DNA of 8,528 nt, taken from positions 1 through 8,528 of the forward strand of contig JBGCDD010000191.1 in NCBI GenBank assembly GCA_045105075.1. Reading direction: 5' to 3'. The notes beneath the pieces are model-generated. The model was not told the DNA's origin and made no database searches. It was given only the letters and a program-made list of their open reading frames with translations. Made by a program: the position numbers and the translations under genes. Origin of the DNA: JBGCDD01 sp045105075. Lineage in GTDB: Bacteria > Pseudomonadota > Alphaproteobacteria > Rhodobacterales > Rhodobacteraceae. Of the stretch, positions 1 to 6,774 are shown one piece after another. The stretch's first letter is position 1, and each line of letters begins with the position of its first letter.

Positions 1-83
1 AAGACTTTGCCTCTGGCATCAGCACCGTGGACTTAAAAAACGCGCTTGGCCAAGTCGACACCAATAGTAAGCACTTCTGACAT
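1..83 (-). pseudogene. IS110-family transposase, N-terminal fragment with in-frame stop
   Basis: Reading the minus strand from ATG at 83 gives MSEVLTIGVDLAKRVF, then a TAA stop (positions 35-33), then VHGADARGKV in the same frame to the window edge. The family pattern is IGVDLAKxVFQVHG, so the stop replaces the conserved glutamine at codon 17, consistent with one CAA to TAA change. The aspartate of GVDLAK is the first acidic residue of the RuvC-like DEDD site of these DDE-unrelated transposases. A good ribosome site (GGAG, about 6 bases upstream) precedes the ATG. Frame is kept on both sides of the stop, so this is a nonsense change and not a frameshift. As read, no functional enzyme can be made from this start; a downstream start would lose the first catalytic aspartate. 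Sequencing error next to a six-T run cannot be excluded. Confidence 0.8.
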
Positions 84-104
84 CTGTTTCTCCTGCAATA
101 TTGC

Positions 105-140
105 CGAACCAAAGCGGTTCGATTGGTTCCACAATGAACC
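105..140 (-). repeat. Two adjacent hairpins in the IS110 leader
   Basis: On the plus strand CGAACC (105-110) and GGTTCG (116-121) form a perfect 6-bp stem with a 5-base loop. Next to it GGTTC (125-129) and GAACC (136-140) form a 5-bp stem with a 6-base loop. The arms of the two hairpins are related (GGTTC/GAACC), so alternative pairing between them is possible. They sit between the presumed element end and the transposase start. IS110-family elements are known to encode a structured guide (bridge) RNA in a non-coding end; whether these stems belong to one is inference. Confidence 0.5.
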
Positions 141-167
141 AGCAGGAGGGGCATCCAATCCATCAGT

Positions 168-557
168 TTAGAATGTGCCCTGGTAACCTGCTGATCTCAG
201 ATAATGCGCAAATGTCGGCGTGGCGGCCGGCAGTTCGGCTCCATTGTCATAGGCTCCGATTTTGGACGGCAAACGCCCTGTCATCATCGAATACCGCGAC
301 GGCAGACACAGCGGATAGGCACAATAGGCGGTGTCATAGACCGTACCGCGCGCCGCCAATCCATCAATATTGGGTGTCTTGCAGACCGTGTCGCCATAGG
401 CGTTCAGCACAAATGAGGTCAGTTGATCCACCATAATCAACACAATGTTGGGTTGGCTTTTTTTATTCCGTTGCGCGGCGCCCGGGATCGGGATCGGGCC
501 AGTTCGCGGATTGGTCACGTCAGCAAGTCCCATGTCATGGCCTAAATTCCATTCCAA
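168..557 (-). pseudogene. Sulfatase (choline-sulfatase-like), truncated 3' by IS110 insertion
   Basis: This is the N-terminal 129 residues of a type I (formylglycine) sulfatase; intact relatives are about 450-550 residues. Visible are the N-terminal core strand PNIVLIMVDQL (residues 36-46), TPNIDGLAARG (61-71), and the active-site motif C84-L-P-S-R88, whose cysteine becomes formylglycine. GRLPSKIGAYDNGAEL follows, as in choline-sulfatase-type enzymes. After GYQ the usual continuation towards a GKMHF-like motif is missing; three residues (GTF) and a stop follow, where the IS110 end begins. The remaining metal ligands and the C-terminal domain are absent, so the product should be inactive. The ATG at 557 overlaps the upstream oxidoreductase by 16 bases; an ATG at 533 has an AGG 7 bases upstream and is equally possible. 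The gene is probably co-transcribed with the oxidoreductase. The original substrate is unknown; choline sulfate is only one candidate. Confidence 0.82.
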
Positions 558-1816
558 ACCTGATTTGCGGTAAAGCCAAGGTCGTAAAACCGGGTCATAA
601 ATCCGCGTTTTGGCGCCGCTGTTGTTGCGCTGATGGGCAATGGCAAGTTGGCGGGATCCATCCCGGTCAACAGCTCAGCGAGTGATTGCCCAAACAAGGT
701 GCCGGTTGTGATCCCGCGCCCGTTATAGCCGATCGCGGTCCACAGCCCTTCGGCCAATTGATGCACGCGCGGCAGGTGGTCGGGCGTCATCGCAATTTGA
801 CCGTGCCAGGCGGCCTCAAACTGCACAGGCCCCAAATCAGGAAACACCCGCGCGATCTGTTTGGCGGCCCATCGACGGGTCAAACCGCGATCCTTGGTGC
901 CGATAATCCGCCCCATCGTGCCGATCAGCAATCGATCGTAGGCGTCGCGGCGGTAGTTGAACATGATCTGCCCGGTGTCCCACAATCCCTGACGCCCCGG
1001 CAGAATATGCGCGGCCTCCGGCCCCATCGGCGTGGTCGCAAGCTGCAGATAGTGGATCATCGTAAAGACGTTCTTCAGGTCCGGCCAAAGCTCGTCTGTA
1101 TAAGCATTGGTTCCAAGCGCCACTTGCCGCGCCCGAACGGTGCCTTGATCCGTCTCAACGCGCCACATATCGGACTCGCGGTGCAGGCCCGTCACACGCA
1201 CACCAGTCGAGATTTTGGCGCCCGCCCCAAGGGCCGCCCTGGCTAGCCCGCGACAATAGCCCATCGGGTTGATGGTTCCCGCCCGGTGATCCAGCAAACC
1301 GCCGTAAAACGAATTGGATCCCACCAAATCTTCGACATCTTCGGCACTGATCAGATCAACCGGTTCGCCAAGGCGTTGCCACTCGGCGTGGCGGTCTTTG
1401 AGGTCCTCAAAACCAGACATCGCGTGGGCGGCGTGAACGGTTCCGGTCTTGGTGGCTTCACAGCGGATTTGATGTTTTTCAATCAGATCAAACACCACGC
1501 GCGGCCCGTCGCCAAAGCGTTTCACAAACCGTGGTCCATAGGTTGCACCAAGTTTTTCGCGCACTTTCGCGGGCGGCAACCAAAGCGCGGCATTGACCAA
1601 TCCAACGTTACGGCCCGACCCGCCAAAGCCGATTTGATTGGCCTCCAGAACCTGCACAGACAGACCTTTTTCGGCGCAATGCAACGCCGTCGAAAGGCCT
1701 GTAAAACCTGCGCCAACGGCGATGACATCAAATGTCGCATCAGGCTCGAACGGGGTTGCAACCTCGTCCTCCTGAGCGGTGGCGTCCCAAAGCGAGATTG
1801 GAGCGGATTGATTCAT
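542..1816 (-). CDS. FAD-dependent amine oxidoreductase, OrdL/PuuB type (DAO family)
   Basis: The 424-residue protein has a Rossmann FAD-binding motif GAGFTG at residues 35-40, followed by an acidic strand end (VLEA) and the SGRNVG motif typical of the gamma-glutamylputrescine oxidase / OrdL branch of the D-amino-acid oxidase fold. The N-terminus contains SLWDATA, also common in this branch. Near the C-terminus a GYNGRGITTGTLFG block completes the flavin site. Such cytoplasmic enzymes oxidise a C-N bond of an amine or N-substituted amino acid with release of an aldehyde or keto acid and ammonia or an amine. The specific substrate cannot be assigned. The start at 1816 has AGG about 8 bases upstream. 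The gene lies 108 bases downstream of iclR, runs the same way, and overlaps or nearly touches the sulfatase fragment, so the oxidase and the sulfatase probably formed one transcript. Confidence 0.88.
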   Translation of the reverse strand: MNQSAPISLWDATAQEDEVATPFEPDATFDVIAVGAGFTGLSTALHCAEKGLSVQVLEANQIGFGGSGRNVGLVNAALWLPPAKVREKLGATYGPRFVKRFGDGPRVVFDLIEKHQIRCEATKTGTVHAAHAMSGFEDLKDRHAEWQRLGEPVDLISAEDVEDLVGSNSFYGGLLDHRAGTINPMGYCRGLARAALGAGAKISTGVRVTGLHRESDMWRVETDQGTVRARQVALGTNAYTDELWPDLKNVFTMIHYLQLATTPMGPEAAHILPGRQGLWDTGQIMFNYRRDAYDRLLIGTMGRIIGTKDRGLTRRWAAKQIARVFPDLGPVQFEAAWHGQIAMTPDHLPRVHQLAEGLWTAIGYNGRGITTGTLFGQSLAELLTGMDPANLPLPISATTAAPKRGFMTRFYDLGFTANQVWNGI

Positions 1817-1924
1817 GTCGCGCGCCTGACAAAGCCGAGTTCAATATTGGGTCAACTGTGGGGGGGCGTCGATTTTGTGTCAATATCGGAAATTATCGTT
1901 CCATATATCAACACGACGATCCAA
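1817..1924 (-). promoter_or_regulatory. Leader/promoter of the OrdL-type gene with operator-like repeats
   Basis: This 108-base gap separates the IclR gene from the oxidoreductase. It contains an interrupted inverted repeat ATATcGGAA-N7-TTCCATAT (1883-1906) spanning a -10-like GATAAT on the minus strand (1897-1892). A direct repeat TCAATATtGG / TCAATATcGG occurs at 1841-1850 and 1880-1889. There is also a seven-G run at 1860-1866. IclR-family proteins commonly bind short interrupted palindromes, so this is a candidate operator for the neighbouring regulator. No convincing -35 box at standard spacing was found. Confidence 0.4.
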
Positions 1925-2698
1925 TCAGTGCCGCGCCAGGTTTTCTGTCACAGAGCGCGCGGCATGGTGAACCATCGCACCAATCCGCTCGATGTCGCCG
2001 TCTTTCAGGTTCACGTCAGGCGCGGACACACCAAGCGCGCCGACGGCCTGACCATTGGGCAAAGCAATCGTCGCACCAAGGCTGATGATCTGTGGGCGAA
2101 ACTCGCCGTGATCAATGGCATAGCCGCGCAGTTGGGTCGCCGCGATATCTGCATCCAAGACGTCCAAATCCGTGATCGTTTTGGTGGTGAATGCTGTCAA
2201 ATTGCCATTCAAAACCGGGCGCAGCTCGCCGTAGTTCGCCGCCAGCAATGCTTTGCCGGTTCCAACACAATAGACCGGTGCGGTTCCGCCAATCGGGTTC
2301 CACGACCGTATCGGCTTCACGCTTTCGATCTTGTCCAGATACACCACTTGCAGCCCGTCACGCACAGCGAGATAGATCGTTTCCCGGGTTTCTTCGGCCA
2401 GAAATTCCATCAATGGCCGCGCGATGGCTCTGAGGTTCATATTCTCAACCACAGACCGCCCGATCTGCCACATCTTGAGCGTTGCGCGGTAGGTCTTATC
2501 GGGGTTGCGTTCGACATATCCCAGTGTCGTCAAAGTTTGCAAAAGCCGGAAGGTGTTGGATTTGGTCAACCCAAGGTCGCGCGATAAATCAGAAACGCCC
2601 CTGCCCTGGTTGGCCGCTGTCAGCGCCTCCAAAATAAGCAAGCCTTTTGACAATGTTGAATCCACGCGTGGGGCGGCGGGCTCTTTGGAATCGCTCAT
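1925..2698 (-). CDS. IclR-family transcriptional regulator
   Basis: The 257-residue protein matches the usual IclR length and layout. An N-terminal winged helix-turn-helix occupies about residues 14-75; the recognition helix is around LTKSNTFRLLQTL (44-56), followed by the wing GYVERNP. A C-terminal effector-binding domain follows (about 85-255), including the characteristic PVYCVGTGKALLA stretch and the late YAIDHGEF and ALGVSAP blocks. IclR proteins act as dimers or tetramers on short palindromes and respond to small carboxylate-type metabolites. The start at 2698 has AGGAAG about 7 bases upstream. It is divergent from the glyoxalase-like gene and followed by the OrdL-type oxidase, so it probably controls one or both and itself. 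The effector is unknown, though a product of the local oxidases is a reasonable guess. Confidence 0.93.
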   Translation of the reverse strand: MSDSKEPAAPRVDSTLSKGLLILEALTAANQGRGVSDLSRDLGLTKSNTFRLLQTLTTLGYVERNPDKTYRATLKMWQIGRSVVENMNLRAIARPLMEFLAEETRETIYLAVRDGLQVVYLDKIESVKPIRSWNPIGGTAPVYCVGTGKALLAANYGELRPVLNGNLTAFTTKTITDLDVLDADIAATQLRGYAIDHGEFRPQIISLGATIALPNGQAVGALGVSAPDVNLKDGDIERIGAMVHHAARSVTENLARH

Positions 2699-2822
2699 TT
2701 CAACTTCCTACAGGCGCACGCATCGTGCTGGTATTCGGAACATCGTAATCACTAATTGACACACGTGACCGGTGCTGTCATCGCTCAAAATCACGCCCAT
2801 CGCGACCACGAAAGAGACAGGT
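2699..2822. promoter_or_regulatory. Divergent promoter region between iclR and the glyoxalase-like gene
   Basis: A 124-base intergenic stretch carries both divergent starts. Facing plus, TTGACA (2756-2761) is a perfect -35 hexamer, but no good -10 lies at normal spacing. TGACA (2757-2761) and TGTCA (2776-2780) form an inverted repeat with a 14-base centre. Near 2733-2748, CGGAAC-ATCGT resembles the CGGAA...ATCGT core of the repeat upstream of the OrdL-type gene (1887-1899), hinting at a shared operator. All functional statements here are inference from motif resemblance. Confidence 0.4.
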
Positions 2823-3458
2823 ATGCAAAATCAGATTGATCATTTCGCACTGGGGACAAGCGATCTTGCAACGGGTCAGACCGCCTTGGCCAAAGTGCTG
2901 GGCGCAACCGTTCCAAACGGATCCAAACATGACGCGATGAGCACGCATAACTGTGTGTGCCAGGCCGGACGCGACAGCTTTCTTGAGCTGATCTCGATTG
3001 ATCCCGACGCGCCTGACCCCGGTCGCATCAGGTGGTTCACCCTGGATGATACCAAAACACAGGCACATATTGCCGCCCGACCGCGCGCGTTGTGCTGGGT
3101 GGTGAACACCGATGATCTGGACGCGGTTGTTGCGGCTTCGCCCATTGATCTGGGCGAGATCGTGCATTTTCAGCGCGGCGAGCGGACCTGGCGTTTGACG
3201 GTGCCCAAGGACGGGTCTTTGCTTGAGGGTGGCTTGATCCCGGCGTTCATAGAATGGTCACCAGGGCCGCACCCCAGCTCCGGGCAGCAGGACATTGGGG
3301 TCAGGCTGAACAAGGTGCAACTGCGCCACCCCGATCCGGACGCACTGCGCGCCACATTAAAGGCGTTGAGCGTGGATCATCTGACCGAGGTTTCGCAAGG
3401 CCCTCGCGCTTTGCAGTTTGAGGTTGAGTGCCCAGCGGGAACGGTCATCTTAGATTAA
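2823..3458 (+). CDS. Glyoxalase-like (VOC superfamily) protein
   Basis: The 211-residue product starts IDHFALGTSDL, the opening of the glyoxalase-like domain in which the early histidine (His7) is commonly a metal ligand. It continues with LGATVPNGSKHDAMSTHN, then FLELISIDPDAP, and a later half with RTWRLTVPKDGSLLEGGLIPAFIEW. This pattern matches the Glyoxalase_3 type of the vicinal-oxygen-chelate superfamily. Members include dioxygenases, isomerases and many uncharacterised proteins; the reaction here is unknown. ATG at 2823 is preferred over an upstream in-frame ATG at 2772 because domain homology begins directly after it and AAAGAGACAGG precedes it. It is the only plus-strand gene in the window, divergent from iclR, which makes it a likely IclR target. 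Its TAA overlaps the stop of the convergent permease gene. Confidence 0.85.
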   Translation: MQNQIDHFALGTSDLATGQTALAKVLGATVPNGSKHDAMSTHNCVCQAGRDSFLELISIDPDAPDPGRIRWFTLDDTKTQAHIAARPRALCWVVNTDDLDAVVAASPIDLGEIVHFQRGERTWRLTVPKDGSLLEGGLIPAFIEWSPGPHPSSGQQDIGVRLNKVQLRHPDPDALRATLKALSVDHLTEVSQGPRALQFEVECPAGTVILD

Positions 3459-4525
3459 TGTTCTTCCTGACGCATGCGGTCCTTTAAAAATTCGCCGTAG
3501 CGTCCAAGTGACGTGATGAAGGCCCAGTAGATGAATGCGACAAAGACGAAAACTTCGATGTAATAGGCGACCCATTCACCGGTGCCAAAGGCGGCCTGAC
3601 CAGAAGCCAGCAGATCGAACAGACCGATGATGATCACCACCGCGGTTTCCTTGAAGGTGATCACAACCATGTTGATCGTGGCCGGCAGGGCGTGGCGGAA
3701 AACCTGCGGCAAGACAATGAGGCCGATGACCTGCCATTTGCCCAGGCCCAACGCTTTGCCGGCCTCAAATTGGCCGCCCTCAATGGCCTGAAATCCGCCG
3801 CGAAACACTTCAGCCTGATAGCAGGCAAAGAACAGCGCAAACGCTAGGATAACGCGCCATATTTTGTCGCCAGCCAACCAATCAGGCAAAATGATCGGCA
3901 ACACGACGGCGGCGGTGAACAGTGTCGCCAACAGCGGCAAGGATCGGATGAAGTCGATCAACAGGGATGCCAGCAAGCGCAAGACCGGCAATCGAGACCG
4001 GCGCATCAGCGCAAGGCCCAAGCCCATTGGCATGCCCAGAAGCACCACCGATGAGAACAAAAACAGCACCAAGGCCAAGCCGCCCCATTTGTCGGTCGTG
4101 ACCTGATTGAGACCAACAAGGCTGCCTTCCATCAAAAGATAATAGGTAGCGAAACCTGCGACCCAAAGCGTGATCAACCGCCCCACAGCCCAAAACCACG
4201 GGATGCAGGACAGGGCCACCGTCACGATGATCGCAAGGCAGGCCAAGGTGGATCGCCAGTGTTCGTCGTAGGGATAAAGCCCAAACAGGATCAACCGATG
4301 GCGCGCGTCGATCACCGACCAACAGGCGCCTGCGGCTTCGTCGCGGCACAGTGCGACATCTTCGGCGCGCCAGACCGATCGCAACACCGCCCAGTCAAAG
4401 GCCAGCCAAGCCAGCCAGACCAGAAACACCAGCACAGTAACCGAGATCACCCCGTCGAGCGGTGTCGCAAAGGCGCGGCGGTGCAGCGACTGAAAGTAGC
4501 CAGTTTCGCTTGGTGCGCCGCTCAT
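3455..4525 (-). CDS. aapM: Polar amino-acid ABC transporter permease, AapM-like
   Basis: This 356-residue inner-membrane protein is one of two permease subunits of a HAAT-type importer. After an N-terminal membrane segment it has a periplasmic stretch with the AapM-typical ACWSVIDARHRLILFGLYPYDEHWR pattern in shortened form (about residues 67-92), then several hydrophobic helices. The permease core follows, with the ATPase-contacting EAA loop EAGKALGLG at residues 254-262. It ends in a further membrane helix and a basic tail. The start overlaps the upstream permease stop as ATGA, with AAAGGAT ahead, so translation is probably coupled. In characterised aapJQMP operons an ATPase gene (aapP) follows aapM; here a convergent gene does. 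The symbol indicates family likeness; substrate range may differ from the rhizobial general L-amino-acid permease. Confidence 0.87.
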   Translation of the reverse strand: MSGAPSETGYFQSLHRRAFATPLDGVISVTVLVFLVWLAWLAFDWAVLRSVWRAEDVALCRDEAAGACWSVIDARHRLILFGLYPYDEHWRSTLACLAIIVTVALSCIPWFWAVGRLITLWVAGFATYYLLMEGSLVGLNQVTTDKWGGLALVLFLFSSVVLLGMPMGLGLALMRRSRLPVLRLLASLLIDFIRSLPLLATLFTAAVVLPIILPDWLAGDKIWRVILAFALFFACYQAEVFRGGFQAIEGGQFEAGKALGLGKWQVIGLIVLPQVFRHALPATINMVVITFKETAVVIIIGLFDLLASGQAAFGTGEWVAYYIEVFVFVAFIYWAFITSLGRYGEFLKDRMRQEEH

Positions 4526-5664
4526 GATCCGTATCCTTTAAGGGCCAGTCGTGCGTTGAGCAGGTTCACCACTTTCGCCATGGCAAAGTTCACGCTGAGG
4601 AACAGGCCCATCAATATGGCGATCAATTCCAGTGTTTGGCCCGATTGGGTGATGGATGTGGACACGATGTAAAACAGGTCTGAAAATCCAACTGCGATGC
4701 CAACTGTGGTGGCTTTCATCAGGAAGATCCATTGGTTGCCAAGCGGTGGAATGATGGATCGCAAAGCCATCGGCATCTTGATCGTCCACCAGATCGCAAA
4801 GGTTCCAAGACCAAGGCTTTCGCCGGCTTGGATCAATCCCTTTGGAACCTCGGAAAGACCTCCGCGCACGACCTCGCCGATATAGGCCGCACCGTACAAC
4901 ACGATGCCAACGATCATCGCGACCAGTTCAACCGACAGGGTCAGACCACCGCGGAACCGCAAGCCTTTGAGTTCGGGCACAGACAGAACCGGGCTGCCTT
5001 CCGGGGTGAACAGCAGCACAAGTGCAACGCCCATCAGGACCGCGCCGATCACCCAATATCCAATAGCGCGCAAAGCGGTGGGGGCGATCCGCGCGACAAC
5101 AACCGCCAGCACGATCATCGCGATCACATAGGCCGCGACCACAATCAGCGGCATGTTGAACACTGGCACCATGATGCCCCGGTTTGACATGAACACCGAG
5201 TCCGCGATGCTGAGCGCCTTTTTGGGGGACGGAAAGTGAATGAGGATGCTGTAGAGAAACGCGACCTGCAGGATCAGCGGGATGTTGCGGAAAATCTGAA
5301 CGTAAACCGATGAAATCGTGCGCAATCCCGGGTTCTGGCTGTCGCGCAATGTGCCGATGAAGAAACCCAGAATGGTTGCAAAAATGATTGAGGTGAAACC
5401 GACAAACAGCGTGTTGAGAAAGCCAATCAAAATCGTGCGGCGGTATGGGTCATCGATAGATCGCTCGAGCAAGCTGAACGAATAGCTCCAGCCCGTGCCG
5501 CGTTCCAAAAAGTCAAAACCGCTGGTCAGGCCCATCGCGGCCAGATTGGTTTGTGCCGATTGATAGGCGCCCCAAACCAGGGCAATGACCAAGGCAACCA
5601 AACCCAGTTGCAACGCAATTTCGCGTCCGGTCATGCGACCAAAATCTCGCCAGCCTAACATCAC
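4522..5664 (-). CDS. aapQ: Polar amino-acid ABC transporter permease, AapQ-like
   Basis: The 380-residue inner-membrane protein has an N-terminal anchor helix (about residues 17-33) and the AapQ-type segment GFDFLERGTGWSYSFSL. It continues with membrane helices beginning TILIGFLNTLFVGFTSII, and the sequence VQIFRNIPLILQ that marks the permease core of this family. A long inserted region with extra hydrophobic segments lies between the core halves (about 140-230), as in AapQ. The EAA loop is QAGESLGLG (279-287). It pairs with the AapM-like subunit to form the translocation channel. ATG at 5664 has AAGGGA about 9 bases upstream. It follows the binding-protein gene by 69 bases that hold a strong hairpin, and overlaps the next gene by 4 bases. 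Relation to AapQ is clear; exact substrate is not. Confidence 0.87.
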   Translation of the reverse strand: MMLGWRDFGRMTGREIALQLGLVALVIALVWGAYQSAQTNLAAMGLTSGFDFLERGTGWSYSFSLLERSIDDPYRRTILIGFLNTLFVGFTSIIFATILGFFIGTLRDSQNPGLRTISSVYVQIFRNIPLILQVAFLYSILIHFPSPKKALSIADSVFMSNRGIMVPVFNMPLIVVAAYVIAMIVLAVVVARIAPTALRAIGYWVIGAVLMGVALVLLFTPEGSPVLSVPELKGLRFRGGLTLSVELVAMIVGIVLYGAAYIGEVVRGGLSEVPKGLIQAGESLGLGTFAIWWTIKMPMALRSIIPPLGNQWIFLMKATTVGIAVGFSDLFYIVSTSITQSGQTLELIAILMGLFLSVNFAMAKVVNLLNARLALKGYGS

Positions 5665-5684
5665 GATCCCTTGTGCAAGAGTAA

Positions 5685-5709
5685 GGCCGCCCCATGTGAT
5701 GGGACGGCC
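5685..5709 (-). terminator. Intercistronic stem-loop between binding-protein and permease genes
   Basis: GGCCGCCCCAT (5685-5695), a 3-base loop and ATGGGACGGCC (5699-5709) form an 11-bp GC-rich stem. On the minus-strand transcript the single mismatch is a G-U wobble. The following bases TTACTC are not a proper U-run. It therefore looks more like an attenuator or a 3' stabiliser of the binding-protein message than a full terminator. Such hairpins after binding-protein genes are a known way to make more binding protein than permease. Confidence 0.7.
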
Positions 5710-5733
5710 CTTTAGATGGTCACCGTCTTTGGC

Positions 5734-6774
5734 TTAGTCCAGGATGGGCGCGTAGATAACCCCGCCTTCGCTCCACAGGTTGTTCAGCCCGCGTGGCAGT
5801 TTGTAGGGCGATCCTTCACCAAGGTTGCGGTGATAAATCTCGCCCATGTTGCCCATGGTTGCGATCATCTCGCGGGCCCATGTGTCACGCATACCAAGAC
5901 GCGAGCCCATGCCGGGATCAACGCCCAAAAGCCGTGCAACTGTTGGGTTTGGAGGGTTGGCTGTCATTTCTTCAACATTGGCCTGGGTCACGCCCAGTTC
6001 TTCGGCTTTGATTAGCGCGGCCAGCATCCAGTTGACGATATCAACCCAGCCTTCGTCGCCCTGGCGCATTGCTGCGGCGATTGGTTCGGACGACAGTTTG
6101 TCGCTGAGGATCATATGCTGATCTGCGCCTTCGATCTGAGTGGCGCGGATCACTGCAAGGCTTGGGCCCCACGCGGCATAGGCATCGCACCGCCCCGAGG
6201 TATAGGCTGCAATCACTTCGGCGGTTTTTTCAAAGCTGACCATTTCATGTTCGATCGCGATGGTCTTGAGGTGATCCGCCACAATCCGTTCAATCGTGGT
6301 TCCGGCCTGTACGCAAACAACGCCGCCCTCAAGGCCCTCGGCTGTTTCGATTTCAAGTTCTTTGCGCACCAACAGCTGTGCACCGCCAAAGAAGTACGGC
6401 AGCGAGAATTGCAGGCCCAATTCGGTGTCACGGCCCATGGTCCAGCCTGTTGCTTTGATCACCACATCGACGTCACCAGATTGCAGCGCCGGGAACCTTT
6501 GCGCCCAGCTGAGCGGGACGATCTGGTTCTTGTCGGGATCCCCAAGAACAGCAACGGTCAAGGCGCGGCAGAGGTCGATGTCGAAGCCTTTCCACTCATT
6601 CTTGTCATTCACTTCGACAAAACCGAAATAGCTTCCGTTGTGGCCCGAACACAGCAGCGTTCCACGCTCGACCACGGTGTCCAAGGTCGGGCTTGCGGCC
6701 ATTGCCGGCACGCTTGCACCAACCAGGCCGGTCGCCAGTGCTGATGCCATTGCAAAGCTTTTTATGAGTTTCAT
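5734..6774 (-). CDS. aapJ: Amino-acid ABC transporter substrate-binding protein, AapJ-like
   Basis: The 346-residue protein is close to the usual AapJ length. A Sec signal peptide is visible: basic MKLIK, a hydrophobic core, and AMA-A cleavage around residues 26/27, so the mature protein is periplasmic. The mature start TLDTVVERGTLLCSGHNGSYFGFVEVNDKNEWKGFD follows the AapJ opening (about 30-65), with FDIDLCRALTVAVLGDPDK next, and SGDVDVVIKATGWTMGRDTELGLQFSLPYFF as the first-lobe substrate region in family order. The C-terminus (NMGEIYHRNLG and the GLNNLWSEGGVIYAP block) is also typical. It delivers amino acids or related compounds to the adjacent permeases. The start at 6774 has AGGGAG about 7 bases upstream. 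It lies 89 bases downstream of a flavin oxidase on the same strand, which suggests the oxidase acts on the imported compound. Confidence 0.9.
   Translation of the reverse strand: MKLIKSFAMASALATGLVGASVPAMAASPTLDTVVERGTLLCSGHNGSYFGFVEVNDKNEWKGFDIDLCRALTVAVLGDPDKNQIVPLSWAQRFPALQSGDVDVVIKATGWTMGRDTELGLQFSLPYFFGGAQLLVRKELEIETAEGLEGGVVCVQAGTTIERIVADHLKTIAIEHEMVSFEKTAEVIAAYTSGRCDAYAAWGPSLAVIRATQIEGADQHMILSDKLSSEPIAAAMRQGDEGWVDIVNWMLAALIKAEELGVTQANVEEMTANPPNPTVARLLGVDPGMGSRLGMRDTWAREMIATMGNMGEIYHRNLGEGSPYKLPRGLNNLWSEGGVIYAPILD

Larger units (their letters stand above)
1..175 (-). mobile_element. IS110-family insertion element, 5' end (rest lies beyond the window)
   Basis: This segment contains the start of an IS110-type transposase plus its untranslated leader. 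The leader abuts a sulfatase gene whose reading frame loses family resemblance at about position 180. The outer boundary is therefore placed between roughly 160 and 180 by inference; no second copy or target sequence is available to fix it. IS110 elements usually lack clear terminal inverted repeats and make little or no target duplication, so the missing terminal repeat is expected. The leader contains two adjacent hairpins (105-121 and 125-140). Confidence 0.7.

Noticed and set aside
481..502. Short GGGATC tandem repeat
   Set aside because: It lies inside the sulfatase N-terminal extension, encodes a Pro-Ile repeat, and is too short to be meaningful.
686..1246. A 186-codon plus-strand open frame inside the oxidoreductase gene
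   Set aside because: It is antisense to a clear FAD enzyme and has no recognisable domain or ribosome site.
1860..1866. Seven-G run as a phase-variable tract
   Set aside because: It is short and isolated, and sits in a leader with no defined promoter spacing to alter.
1286..2587. A 433-codon plus-strand open frame across the oxidoreductase and IclR genes
   Set aside because: It is antisense to two well-supported genes, resembles no family, and spans their intergenic gap; it is a by-product of GC-rich codon bias.
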